A DNA stretch of 64,000 bases from CAVQSS01 sp963746605 (GTDB lineage Bacteria; Desulfobacterota; RBG-13-43-22). Below, piece after piece: positions 1 to 8,425 of the stretch. Position 1 is the stretch's first letter, and the number at the start of each line of letters is the position of its first letter. A program made the translations under genes and the position numbers. The notes beneath the pieces were generated by a model. It was not told where the DNA came from and did not search any database. It worked only from the letters and a program-made list of their open reading frames with translations. The stretch lies in NCBI GenBank assembly GCA_963746605.1, contig CAVVCH010000007.1, positions 3,950 to 67,949 on the forward strand, written 5' to 3'.

Positions 1-915
1 TCCCAGGGGCTGGCCCTGATGCACGAGATGCTCCACTTTGCCTCCGGGAACCGGGTCCCGGTGGTGATGGCCAACGTGAACCGGGTGCTGGCCGTGCCCT
101 GGGCCTTCGGCAGCGACCAGACCGACAGTCTTTCCCAGCGGGATACGGGCTGGCTGCAACTGTACTGCGAGGACGGACAGGAGGCCCTCGATACGGTCAT
201 CCAGGCCTACCGGATCGCCGAGCAGGTCATGCTGCCCGTCATGGTCTGCATCGACGGGTTTTTCACCTCCCATTTCATCGAACCCCTGGAGATCCCCGAT
301 CAGGAGGCGGTTGATGCCTTCCTGCCCCTGCCCAGCATCCCCAACCGGTTTGACACCCAAAACCCCGCCTACATTTCCAATGTGGTCAGTCCCGCGCAGT
401 TCATGCGCTTCCGGCAGCGGAGTTTCGAGGATATGGACAAGGCCCGACCGGTCATCCAAGCCGTCGATGAAGAATACCGGCAACGATTCGGCCGAGGCTA
501 CGGGCTGGTGGAGGCCGTGGATACCGGGGACGCCGAGATCGTCCTGGTCACCAGCGGGGCCATGACCGGCACGGCCCGGGTGGCCGTCCGGGCGCTCCGG
601 GAACATGGGGTCCGGGCCGGGCTGCTCAAGATCAAGGCCTTCCGGCCTTTCCCCAGGGAGGAGGTCCAGGCTGCGCTGAAAGGGGTGCCGAAGGCGGCGG
701 TGGTGGACCGGAATATCTCCATCGGCAAGGAAGGGATCTTCTGCCAGGAATTGAAGGCCGCCCTGTATCCGCTGGAACGGCGCCCGCAAATCACCGGGTA
801 CATCGCGGGACTATGCGGGGACGATGTCTCCCCGGAGACGCTCGAGGAATTGGCCCGAGATACACTCCGGAGCGAGCAGCCACCTCCCGGACCGATCTGG
901 GTGCGGAACGAATGA
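1..915 (+). CDS. porA: 2-oxoacid:ferredoxin oxidoreductase alpha subunit, C-terminal part
   Basis: Partial gene whose frame is open from the first base, leaving about 304 residues of what is normally a 390-residue alpha subunit. This subunit works with the beta subunit in the cytoplasmic, CoA-dependent oxidative decarboxylation of pyruvate or a related 2-oxoacid, reducing ferredoxin. The visible part contains the pyrimidine-binding-like region, the transketolase C-terminal-like domain (residues with VLVTSGAMTGTAR) and the terminal VVDRNISIGKEG segment typical of PorA. The stop overlaps the porB start by four bases (ATGA), implying translational coupling. Substrate choice among pyruvate, 2-ketoisovalerate and similar acids cannot be settled from this part. 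The gamma and delta subunits would lie upstream of the window. Confidence 0.88.
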   Translation, partial: SQGLALMHEMLHFASGNRVPVVMANVNRVLAVPWAFGSDQTDSLSQRDTGWLQLYCEDGQEALDTVIQAYRIAEQVMLPVMVCIDGFFTSHFIEPLEIPDQEAVDAFLPLPSIPNRFDTQNPAYISNVVSPAQFMRFRQRSFEDMDKARPVIQAVDEEYRQRFGRGYGLVEAVDTGDAEIVLVTSGAMTGTARVAVRALREHGVRAGLLKIKAFRPFPREEVQAALKGVPKAAVVDRNISIGKEGIFCQELKAALYPLERRPQITGYIAGLCGDDVSPETLEELARDTLRSEQPPPGPIWVRNE

Positions 916-1820
916 AAAACTTTCACCGCAAAGGCGCAAGGGACGCAAAGATAGAAAACGAATATTTCCGGTCGGGCCACATGGCCTGTCCGGGGTGCGG
1001 CATGGCCTCCACCATTCGGCTGGTCTTGAAGGCCCTGGGTGAAAAAACGGTCGTGGTCATCATTCCTTCCTGCGTCGGCGTCATCAGCGCCGCTTTTCCG
1101 AACAGCACCCTGACCGTGCCCTGTTTTCATTCAGCCTTTGAGATCGCGGCCCCGACGGCAGCCGGCATCGCTCAGGCCCTCAAAATTCAAGGGGATGAGG
1201 AAACCACCGTGCTGGCCCTGGCCGGCGACGGCGGCACTTTTGATATCGGGCTTCAGTCCCTGTCGGGCGCTGCCGATCGGAATGAAAATTTTCTCTATGT
1301 CTGTCTGGACAACGAAGGCTACATGAACACGGGTATTCAGTCGAGTTCGGCCACCCCCCAGGGGGCCTGGACTACGACCACGCCGGGGGGTCGGGGCGGA
1401 AAAAAGAAACACTTCATGGAAATCATCGCGGCCCATCGCCTCCCCTATGCCGCCACGGCCTCCATCGGCCAACCGCTGGATCTCATGGAAAAGGTTAAAA
1501 AGGCCCAAAGGGTCCGGGGGACCCGGTTCATTCACACCCTGGTCCCCTGCCCGACGGGCTGGCGGATGCCCGAGGATCAGAGCGCTCGGTCGGCCATGCT
1601 GGCCGTGGAAAGCCGGATCTTCCCTCTCTATGAGATTGTCGACGGGATCCAATACCGGATCACCCACGAATCACGAGGCCTCCCGGTCAGGGAGTACCTC
1701 AAACTGCAGGGTCGGTTTCGTCACCTGAGCGAGGAAGCGATTGCTGGGATCCAGCAAGAAGTGGACGAAGAATGGGAGCGGCTTCTGGTCCGCGTCCGGG
1801 GTTGTTCCCCAGAGGGCTGA
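912..1820 (+). CDS. porB: 2-oxoacid:ferredoxin oxidoreductase beta subunit
   Basis: A 302-residue thiamine-diphosphate-binding subunit. The start at 912 was chosen because it overlaps the alpha-subunit stop and gives the usual family length; an upstream in-frame codon at 813 lies inside porA. CPGCG near residues 26-30 supplies iron-sulfur ligands. GDGG near residue 104 followed about 28 residues later by DNEGYMNTG is the TPP/Mg binding motif. Together with the alpha subunit it forms the catalytic core that passes electrons to ferredoxin, the main low-potential donor in anaerobes. The gene is followed seven bases later by a GntR-family regulator, so the three are probably co-transcribed. Confidence 0.9.
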   Translation: MKNFHRKGARDAKIENEYFRSGHMACPGCGMASTIRLVLKALGEKTVVVIIPSCVGVISAAFPNSTLTVPCFHSAFEIAAPTAAGIAQALKIQGDEETTVLALAGDGGTFDIGLQSLSGAADRNENFLYVCLDNEGYMNTGIQSSSATPQGAWTTTTPGGRGGKKKHFMEIIAAHRLPYAATASIGQPLDLMEKVKKAQRVRGTRFIHTLVPCPTGWRMPEDQSARSAMLAVESRIFPLYEIVDGIQYRITHESRGLPVREYLKLQGRFRHLSEEAIAGIQQEVDEEWERLLVRVRGCSPEG

Positions 1821-1827
1821 TCGACCG

Positions 1828-2547
1828 ATGAAAAAATTGGTAATCCACGACAGCGGCACTATCCGAAAGAAGGTCTACACCTATGTGCGCGACCGGATTC
1901 TGGCGGGAGAGATAGCCCCTCAGCAGCGCCTGATCGAGACCAAGATCGCCCAGGAGATCGGGACCTCCCGCACCCCGGTCCGGGAGGCCCTGCATAACTT
2001 GGAAGTCGAAGGGCTCATCGAGTCCATCCCGCGGGTCGGGTATCGAGTCAAATTTTTGAATTCCGCAGAGGTGGAGGAGATTTGCGCTATCCGGGCCACT
2101 ATCGAAGGGATGGCCGCCGACTGGGCCATGAGGAAGGCCCCTGGAAAGCTGGTGTCGGAACTAAAAAAAAATATTGTCCAGTCGGAAAAAATCATAGCCC
2201 AGGGTACGGTTAAGGCTTTTGTGGAGTTGGATGCCCAATTCCATGAGAGTATCGCCCGACTGAGCGGTAGCCCGCGTCTCTTGGAGCTGGCCCAGACCCT
2301 TCGGCGCCATATGCTGCGCTACCGGATAGAGAGTATCTATACACCGGATAACGTCCGGCGGGCCATCGACGGACACAAAGGCATCCTCCGGGCGATCGAG
2401 AAGGCCGATCGGGGAGGGGTGGGACAGGCCCTTAATGCCCATCTGGAACAGTCGAAGAAGGATATTCTGCGGTATGCCTTCAAAGAAACCAATCCGGAAT
2501 CAGGAGGAGTAGAGGCTTTGGTTCCCGGTCCTGGGATTTGTTCCTAA
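1828..2547 (+). CDS. GntR-family transcriptional regulator (FadR/FCD type)
   Basis: A 239-residue regulator with an N-terminal winged helix-turn-helix (IRKKVYTYVRDRILAGEIAP then TSRTPVREALHNLE) and a C-terminal all-helical FCD ligand domain with the family's metal-binding pattern (D and H in LDAQFHES, H in AIDGHKGIL). FCD regulators typically sense small organic acids such as pyruvate, lactate or glycolate. ATG 1828 was preferred over an upstream in-frame start at 1741 that overlaps porB. It lies between porAB and a TRAP/hydroxyacid oxidase operon, so control of one or both is likely, but no operator was proved. Confidence 0.88.
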   Translation: MKKLVIHDSGTIRKKVYTYVRDRILAGEIAPQQRLIETKIAQEIGTSRTPVREALHNLEVEGLIESIPRVGYRVKFLNSAEVEEICAIRATIEGMAADWAMRKAPGKLVSELKKNIVQSEKIIAQGTVKAFVELDAQFHESIARLSGSPRLLELAQTLRRHMLRYRIESIYTPDNVRRAIDGHKGILRAIEKADRGGVGQALNAHLEQSKKDILRYAFKETNPESGGVEALVPGPGICS

Positions 2548-2572
2548 CATTGAAACCGGGGCATTCTTTAAG

Positions 2573-2726
2573 TCCGAAATTCGAAGCACGAAATCCGAAA
2601 CAAACACGAATGTCCAAAATCCAAATGATCAAAACAAACACGTTTCGAATTTTGAAATTTGATCATTTGAATTTGTTTCGGATTTCGGATTTCGGATTTC
2701 GAGTTTGTGTTTGTGTTTTGGTTAAC
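2573..2726. repeat. Dispersed palindromic repeat (TTCGGATTTCG family), copy 1
   Basis: An AT-rich intergenic block. Its left part carries CGAAATCCGAAAC and its right part carries GTTTCGGATTTCG repeated in tandem, with partly complementary sequence around ATGATC/TGATCATTTG between them, so the whole can fold into a long imperfect hairpin. The same words recur at 26517-26560 and 26801-26863. It fills the gap between the GntR gene and dctQ. Confidence 0.7.
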
Positions 2727-2731
2727 AATCG

Positions 2732-3232
2732 ATGAGGGGAGAAAGGTTCTGGCATATTTTTGATCGGATCCTCGATCGGCTGGCCGCCCTGGCCGGTCTG
2801 ATCCTGGTCTTTATCGTGGCCGCCGTTTGCTACACCATCGGGCTGCGCTATCTGTTTACCCGCACCACGATCTGGATCACCCAGACCACCGAGTATGCCC
2901 TCTTGTGGATCGTTTTTCTTTCCACCACCTGGCTTTTGAGGGAGGGGGGGCATATCACGACCGATATCGTCTACACGCATCTTCGGAAGAAAACCAAACG
3001 CCGTCTCGACGGAGTCATGCTGGTCATCGGGGGGATCACCAGCGCCCTCCTGGTTTATTTGGGAGCAATCCATACCTGGGACTGTATCGCCAACGGCGTG
3101 ACCGATGTCCGGGCGGTGACCGTCCCCAAAGCATCTGTTTTCAGCATCATCCCTCTGGGCAGCCTGCTCCTGACCATTCAGTTCTTTCGCATGGCCTGGG
3201 ATCGAATGGCCCGGCGGAAGGACCAGGAATAG
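2732..3232 (+). CDS. dctQ: TRAP transporter small permease (DctQ type)
   Basis: A 166-residue membrane protein with four hydrophobic segments, the length and layout of the DctQ subunit of tripartite ATP-independent periplasmic transporters. It pairs with the large permease encoded four bases downstream. The segment WITQTTEYALLWIVFLSTTW and the following charged GGHITTDI stretch are characteristic. It is the first gene of TRAP operon 1, after the palindromic repeat. Confidence 0.88.
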   Translation: MRGERFWHIFDRILDRLAALAGLILVFIVAAVCYTIGLRYLFTRTTIWITQTTEYALLWIVFLSTTWLLREGGHITTDIVYTHLRKKTKRRLDGVMLVIGGITSALLVYLGAIHTWDCIANGVTDVRAVTVPKASVFSIIPLGSLLLTIQFFRMAWDRMARRKDQE

Positions 3233-3235
3233 CCG

Positions 3236-4555
3236 ATGGAATGGTACACGGCCCTTCTGATCCTGTTCGGAGGCATGGTGCTTCTGATTTTGACCAACCT
3301 GCCCATCGCCTTTGCCTTTCTGGTGGTCAATATGGTCGCGGCCTATTTCTTTCTGGGGGGGATGCCGGGCCTGGTCGGGGTGGTGACGGGAACCTTCACC
3401 TCGATTACGACTTTCACCCTGCTCCCCGTGCCCTTTTTCATCCTCATGGGGGAACTGATCTTCCATTCCGGCTTAGGGCTCAACGCGGTCAACGTGCTGG
3501 ACAAATGGCTGGGTAAGGTCCGGGGCCGGCTCTCCATCCTGGCCATCGTCATGGGGGTCATCATCGGCGCCCTCTCCGGCTCAACGATCGCCACCTGCGC
3601 TCTCCTGGGAACCATCCTGCTTCCGGATATGTTGAAAAGAGGCTACAGCAAGAACATGAGCTTGGGCCCGCTCATGGGCGTCGGTACCGTGGATGCCCTG
3701 ATCCCTCCCAACGCCCTGACCGTGGTGCTGGCCAGTCTGGCCAACATCGATGTCGGTCAACTGCTGATCGCCGGCATCTTGCCGGGCATTATCATGTCCG
3801 TCCTCTACCTGGCCTATGTCATCATCCGCTGCCGACTCAAACCGGAAGAAGCGCCGCTGTACGATGTCCCCCCCATTCCCTTGAAGGAAAAGATCGCGGA
3901 TACGGTTAAGTACCTGTTGCCGCTCAGCTTGATCATCTTTATGGTCATCGGTTTCATATTCCTCGGAATCGCCACTCCGACGGAGGCGGCGGCCACCGGC
4001 ACCTTGGGGTCCTTCATCCTGGCTCTCGTTTACCGGCGCTTAACCCTGGAAACGATCAAGAAATCGGTTTACGGGACCGTGAAAGTCACGGTCATGATCT
4101 TCATGATCATCATCGTCTCCAGCACCTACGGGGAAATATTAGCCTTTACGGGCGCAGCTTCCGGAATGACGGCGTTTATTACTCAGCTCACCATTTCGCC
4201 CATGGTGATCCTTGTCGGCATGCTGATCGTTATCCTGATTATGGGTTGTTTCATGGAAACGGTGGCCATTATGATGATCACCATCCCGATCTATATGCCG
4301 GTCGTTAACTCGTTAGGTTATAATACGGTCTGGTTTGGTGTCCTGATGCTGATCGCCCTGGAGACCGGTCTGATCACCCCTCCCTTTGGCGTAACCCTCT
4401 TTGTGATGAAAGGCGTTGCTCCCCCGGAGGTAACCATGGCCGATATCTGGAGAGCCGTTACCCCCTATGTGGTCATCGATATCCTCTGCATCGCCCTGGT
4501 GTTGATTATGCCGTTTTTGGCAACGGTCGTACCCGGACTCATGGGGATGAAATGA
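3236..4555 (+). CDS. dctM: TRAP transporter large permease (DctM type)
   Basis: A 439-residue polytopic inner-membrane protein that forms the sodium- or proton-driven translocation unit of a TRAP transporter. About 12 hydrophobic segments are visible. Family signatures include IGALSGSTIATCALLG, GTVDALIPPNALTVVLA and the repeat-related TPTEAAATG and TPPFGVTLFV motifs. It follows dctQ with three bases between and precedes the binding protein gene. The substrate is probably an organic acid, judged from the neighbouring glcDF genes (inference). Confidence 0.92.
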   Translation: MEWYTALLILFGGMVLLILTNLPIAFAFLVVNMVAAYFFLGGMPGLVGVVTGTFTSITTFTLLPVPFFILMGELIFHSGLGLNAVNVLDKWLGKVRGRLSILAIVMGVIIGALSGSTIATCALLGTILLPDMLKRGYSKNMSLGPLMGVGTVDALIPPNALTVVLASLANIDVGQLLIAGILPGIIMSVLYLAYVIIRCRLKPEEAPLYDVPPIPLKEKIADTVKYLLPLSLIIFMVIGFIFLGIATPTEAAATGTLGSFILALVYRRLTLETIKKSVYGTVKVTVMIFMIIIVSSTYGEILAFTGAASGMTAFITQLTISPMVILVGMLIVILIMGCFMETVAIMMITIPIYMPVVNSLGYNTVWFGVLMLIALETGLITPPFGVTLFVMKGVAPPEVTMADIWRAVTPYVVIDILCIALVLIMPFLATVVPGLMGMK

Positions 4556-4584
4556 AGGGAAATAAAATCATTCGGTTTTCAAAG

Positions 4585-4610
4585 GACGATCCGGAGGGAT
4601 TTGGATCGTC
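4585..4610. promoter_or_regulatory. Stem-loop between dctM and dctP
   Basis: Eight-base inverted repeat GACGATCC / GGATCGTC with a 10-base loop, flanked by complementary AAAGG and CCTTT. It is followed by a strong AAGGAGG ribosome site for dctP. It could stabilise the downstream message or act as a partial terminator. Confidence 0.5.
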
Positions 4611-4645
4611 GGCCTTTAAAATAATTCCATTAAGGAGGCACCTTC

Positions 4646-5638
4646 ATGAAAAAAAGATTTCTGTTGATGATGTTTCTGGCCCTGGCCGTTTTAATCGGTC
4701 CGACCGGCTGGGTTAAGGCGGAAACCTTCACCCTGAAAGCCGTGACCGGCTGGCCTAAAACAGCCAGCGAGTACAAGGCCTTTACCATCTTTACCGACCT
4801 GGTGGAACAGGCGGTTAAACAGAAAGCCCCGGGAGAATTGAAAATCCAGTATATCGGCGGCCCGGAGGCGGTCAAAACACCCGACCAGGTCCAGGCCTTG
4901 CAGCGGGGTATGGTGGACATGGTCTATACCACCACGGCCTATTACGTATCGGTCCTCCCGGAAGTGGATGCGTACAAATTATCCAATTTTACTCCCGCTG
5001 AAGAAAGATCCGGCGGGGCCCTGGCCTATCTGAACGGTATCCACGAAAAGAAGATCGGAGTCCATTTGCTGGCCAGGCTGGGTCTGGATACCAAATTTCA
5101 TCTCTACCTGAAAAAACCCATCAAGACCGCCGACCTCAAAGGGTTGAACATCCGGGTTTCACCGATGTACCTGCAGGCCATCAAAGGACTCGGCGGGAAT
5201 CCGGTGGTGATTCCACCCACGGAAGTCTATACCGCCCTGGAGCGAAACGTGGTCGACGGCTATTGCTGGCCTTCGGTCGGAATTCGGGACTGGGGCTGGC
5301 ACAAGCAGACGAAATATGTGGTCGACCCGGGCTTTTACACGGTTCCCAATCCCTTGCTGGTCAATTTGAACACTTGGAATAAGCTGCCCCAAAAGCTGAG
5401 GGACCTGCTCACCGAAGCGGCCAAAGAAGCGGAGAAAAAGGTAACGGCCGTTTTTGACGAACTGGAGAAACAGGAGCGGCCGCTGCTGGTCAAGGAAGGC
5501 ATCCAGGTGATTGACCTGCCGGCCGGCGAGAAGGAAAAGTTTCTGCAGGTGGCTACCGATGAGGGCTGGAAGGACATCTTACTGAAAAATCCCCAATCCG
5601 GACCGGAGCTTAAAAAACTGCTGACCAGACCGAGGTAA
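4646..5638 (+). CDS. dctP: TRAP transporter periplasmic substrate-binding protein (DctP type)
   Basis: A 330-residue exported binding protein. Residues 1-25 form a signal peptide with likely cleavage after VKA. The mature part has the DctP fold, including the conserved arginine in GLNIRVSP that usually salt-bridges a substrate carboxylate, and NVVDGYCWP at the hinge. AAGGAGG lies about eight bases before the ATG. It belongs to TRAP operon 1 and is followed four bases later by a flavin hydroxyacid oxidase gene, suggesting uptake of a 2-hydroxy acid such as lactate or glycolate (inference). Confidence 0.9.
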   Translation: MKKRFLLMMFLALAVLIGPTGWVKAETFTLKAVTGWPKTASEYKAFTIFTDLVEQAVKQKAPGELKIQYIGGPEAVKTPDQVQALQRGMVDMVYTTTAYYVSVLPEVDAYKLSNFTPAEERSGGALAYLNGIHEKKIGVHLLARLGLDTKFHLYLKKPIKTADLKGLNIRVSPMYLQAIKGLGGNPVVIPPTEVYTALERNVVDGYCWPSVGIRDWGWHKQTKYVVDPGFYTVPNPLLVNLNTWNKLPQKLRDLLTEAAKEAEKKVTAVFDELEKQERPLLVKEGIQVIDLPAGEKEKFLQVATDEGWKDILLKNPQSGPELKKLLTRPR

Positions 5639-5642
5639 AGAG

Positions 5643-7022
5643 GTGGAAGAAAGAATTAAAAAAGCCCTGATCGACATCGCCGGCCGGGAAAATGTTTCCG
5701 AGGCCCTAGTAGATCGGATCAACTGTTCGCAGGATTTTTCAGAACACCGCCATCTCCCGGAGGGGACCGTCTGGCCGACCACTACGGAACAGGTTTCGGC
5801 CATCCTCCGACTGGCCACTCAGGAAAAAATCCCCGTCACCCCCCGGGGGGCGGGCACGGGGGCCACGGGTATGGCGGTGCCCAGCCGGGGGGGGATCGTC
5901 CTGGACCTGGTGCGGATGAATAAGATTCTGAAGATCAGTATTGAAGACCGCTTGGCCGTCGTCCAGCCGGGGGTTGTCTACGCCGACCTGCAAAGGGCTT
6001 TGGGCCGTTTTGGTTTCTTCTTTCCTCCCGATCCGGCCTCGGGCAAGGTAGCTACCCTCGGAGGCAACGTGGCCACCAACGCCGGGGGGATTAAAGGGGC
6101 TAAATACGGCACCACCAAAGATTATGTTCTGGGTCTGGAGGTGGTTCTGCCCGACGGCCGGGTCATGCGGACCGGGTCCAATTGTATGAAGTCGGTCTCC
6201 GGCTACGGCCTGACCCAACTCCTGGTGGCCTCCGAAGGCACCCTGGGGGTGATCACCGAGATCCGGCTCAAGGTAAACCCGTTGCCCACCGCCCGTTCTA
6301 CCGCCTTAGCCGCCTTTGACCGGTTGCGGGACGCGGGCCAGGCCGTCACCCAGATCATGGTCTCCGGGATTATCCCCAGTGTTTGCGAAATCCTGGACCG
6401 TCAAACCATCAACCTGCTGACTCGGCATACCGAAGTGGAGTTACCCGCCGCGGAGGCCATCATCCTGGTCGAGACCGACGGTTATACCGTGACGGAAACC
6501 GAATTTCAGATGAGCAAAATCATCGAGGTATTTCAAAAGAACCAGGCGGTCCAAATCAGGCAAGCCGCCTCGGCGGCCGAAGCCGAAGGCCTCTGGTCCG
6601 CCCGCAAGTCGCTGGGCAGCGTGATTATGCGGTTCAAACCGAATTTTCTGGTGGAGGATGTGACCGTTCCCATGTCCAGGATCACCGATCTGCTGGAAGG
6701 GATCGAGGCGATCGGCCGCCGCTATGCCCTGGACCTGGTTACCTTCGGGCATGCGGGCGACGGGAATCTTCATCCCCACGTCATGTACGACGGCGCCGAC
6801 CCGGAGGAAGTGGGCCGGGTGCACCAGGCGGCGGCCGACCTCTTCCGGCTGACCTGTCAACTGGGGGGAACCCTGACCGGGGAGCACGGCATCGGATTGA
6901 GCAAGGCCTCTTTTATGTCCCTGGAGCACGATCCGGTGTCCCTGGAGATGATGCGTGCTCTGAAGAAAGTTTTCGATCCGCAGAACATCCTCAACCCGGG
7001 AAAGATGGGGCTGGAGGTTTAA
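5643..7022 (+). CDS. glcD: FAD-linked 2-hydroxyacid dehydrogenase (GlcD-like)
   Basis: A 459-residue VAO/PCMH-family flavoprotein starting with GTG, close to the usual GlcD length. The FAD-binding PP-loop region is near residues 60-75 (PRGAGTGATGMA), with GGNVATNAGG and SEGTLGVITE further on. The C-terminal cap has HAGDGNLHP and GGTLTGEHGIG, typical of glycolate oxidase subunit GlcD and D-lactate dehydrogenases. It would oxidise a 2-hydroxy acid and pass electrons to the iron-sulfur protein encoded immediately downstream with no gap. GlcD and D-lactate dehydrogenase cannot be told apart from sequence alone. Confidence 0.9.
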   Translation: MEERIKKALIDIAGRENVSEALVDRINCSQDFSEHRHLPEGTVWPTTTEQVSAILRLATQEKIPVTPRGAGTGATGMAVPSRGGIVLDLVRMNKILKISIEDRLAVVQPGVVYADLQRALGRFGFFFPPDPASGKVATLGGNVATNAGGIKGAKYGTTKDYVLGLEVVLPDGRVMRTGSNCMKSVSGYGLTQLLVASEGTLGVITEIRLKVNPLPTARSTALAAFDRLRDAGQAVTQIMVSGIIPSVCEILDRQTINLLTRHTEVELPAAEAIILVETDGYTVTETEFQMSKIIEVFQKNQAVQIRQAASAAEAEGLWSARKSLGSVIMRFKPNFLVEDVTVPMSRITDLLEGIEAIGRRYALDLVTFGHAGDGNLHPHVMYDGADPEEVGRVHQAAADLFRLTCQLGGTLTGEHGIGLSKASFMSLEHDPVSLEMMRALKKVFDPQNILNPGKMGLEV

Positions 7023-8141
7023 ATGGAGCCCGGCAAACTTTTTGGGAAAAAATATCGGGATCAGATTTCCCGGTGTTCGCGCTGCGGATTTTGTCAGGTT
7101 TCCTGCCCGGTCTACGGGGCCACTCTCCGGCCGGCAATCAACCCCCGGGGGAAGATGCTTATTTTAAAGGATGTTCTGGAGGGGCGGTTGGCCCTCGGCC
7201 GGGAACTGCAGGAAGTCTTTTACCAGTGTACCGTTTGCGCCAATTGCGCTTTGAATTGTCCCGCCGGGGTTAATGTGGCCGAGGTCCTCCAGGAAGCCCG
7301 GAAAGAGATGGTCCGGACAGGGGAGGGGCACCCGGTATTCGAAGGGTTGCAGCAGGTCCTGGACCGGCAGGTCAATATTTACGGTGAGGACGGCCGGGAT
7401 GATTTCGGAAGGGAAAAAAATAAGCCGGCCGAGTATATTTTCTTTATCGGGTGCGTGGGCTCCTTTCGGGAAGTCGAATCCACCCGGCAAACCTTGAACC
7501 TGCTGGACCGTCTGAAGGTGGATTATACCTTGATCGACGAGGACTGTTGCAGCGGCATCCTGCAGGAGGTCGGTTACCCGATAAACGAGGATCGGGTCAG
7601 GGAAAATTGCCAACGCATCTTAAAGACGGGGGCCAAAACCGTTATTACCGGCTGTCCTTATTGCTTTCGGACCTTTAACCGGGCTCCTTCTTACGCGCCG
7701 CTCCGGGACCGGGGGATCGGGATTATACATCTGACCCAGTTCTTAGAGGACGTAGACCTCGGCGTCACCACGGAAAAAAAGATCACCTACCATGATCCCT
7801 GCGACCTGGGAAGGCATTCAAAAATGTACGACGCACCCCGCCGGATCATCCGGCGGATTGCCCCGAATTTTGTGGAAATGGACCACCACCAGGACCAGGC
7901 CCTCTGCTGCGGCGCGGGGGGAGGGATGCGGGCCGCCTATCCCGGGACGTCCATTAAGATGGCCCGCCATTGTCTGCGGGAGGCCACGGACATCGGCGCC
8001 GACATTCTTTTGACCAACTGCAATTCCTGTTTACACAATTTGTCCAATGCCCAAAAAAGATATTCCTTTTTTCGGAAAGATAAATTACACATTTATAACG
8101 TGGGCCAGTACCTTAATCTCCTCCTGGATGGAGCCGAATGA
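7023..8141 (+). CDS. glcF: Iron-sulfur CCG-domain electron carrier (GlcF-like)
   Basis: A 372-residue protein with two N-terminal 4Fe-4S clusters (CSRCGFCQVSCP near residue 19 and CTVCANCALNCP near residue 69) and two C-terminal cysteine-rich CCG domains (ending in EDCCSG and ALCCGAGGG). This is the GlcF/HdrD-like partner that carries electrons from the flavoprotein to quinone or another acceptor. It starts on the base after the glcD stop, so the two are one transcriptional unit. A further CCG protein is encoded at 44251-45402. Confidence 0.9.
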   Translation: MEPGKLFGKKYRDQISRCSRCGFCQVSCPVYGATLRPAINPRGKMLILKDVLEGRLALGRELQEVFYQCTVCANCALNCPAGVNVAEVLQEARKEMVRTGEGHPVFEGLQQVLDRQVNIYGEDGRDDFGREKNKPAEYIFFIGCVGSFREVESTRQTLNLLDRLKVDYTLIDEDCCSGILQEVGYPINEDRVRENCQRILKTGAKTVITGCPYCFRTFNRAPSYAPLRDRGIGIIHLTQFLEDVDLGVTTEKKITYHDPCDLGRHSKMYDAPRRIIRRIAPNFVEMDHHQDQALCCGAGGGMRAAYPGTSIKMARHCLREATDIGADILLTNCNSCLHNLSNAQKRYSFFRKDKLHIYNVGQYLNLLLDGAE

Positions 8142-8234
8142 GCCGGGAAGAAAAGGATAAGGCCAGGCCGGAGCTTGAGCCTCACTTATCAAAGGATATT
8201 AAATGGTTCCATGACCCGGGGCTTCGTTTTTTGC

Positions 8235-8263
8235 TTGACAACTTTCGGGTGCGTCCGTATACT
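8235..8263 (+). promoter_or_regulatory. Sigma-70-type promoter of TRAP operon 2
   Basis: TTGACA at 8235-8240 and TATACT at 8258-8263 with a 17-base spacer, a near-consensus pair. It sits 163 bases upstream of the second dctP gene, leaving a long 5' leader. Confidence 0.75.
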
Positions 8264-8275
8264 CCCCCGAATGAC

Positions 8276-8290
8276 TATAATATGATTATA
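8276..8290. promoter_or_regulatory. Palindrome, probable operator of TRAP operon 2
   Basis: Perfect inverted repeat TATAAT-ATG-ATTATA placed about 6 to 20 bases after the expected transcription start. That is a normal position for a repressor. A GntR-type protein is a plausible binder but this is untested. Confidence 0.5.
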
Positions 8291-8425
8291 TTGTAATTAA
8301 TTCATGGCTACAAACAAGAATTTCAGACTGAAAAGGAGGTGAGGGGAGGCGAATCAACACGTCCTTAGGATTAACCGGCCGGATCAAGCACTTGACAGTC
8401 AATAACCATTCAGAGGAGGTTAGGC

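Noticed and set aside
2538..2735. A 65-residue protein between the GntR gene and dctQ
   Set aside because: It translates the palindromic repeat and has no ribosome site.
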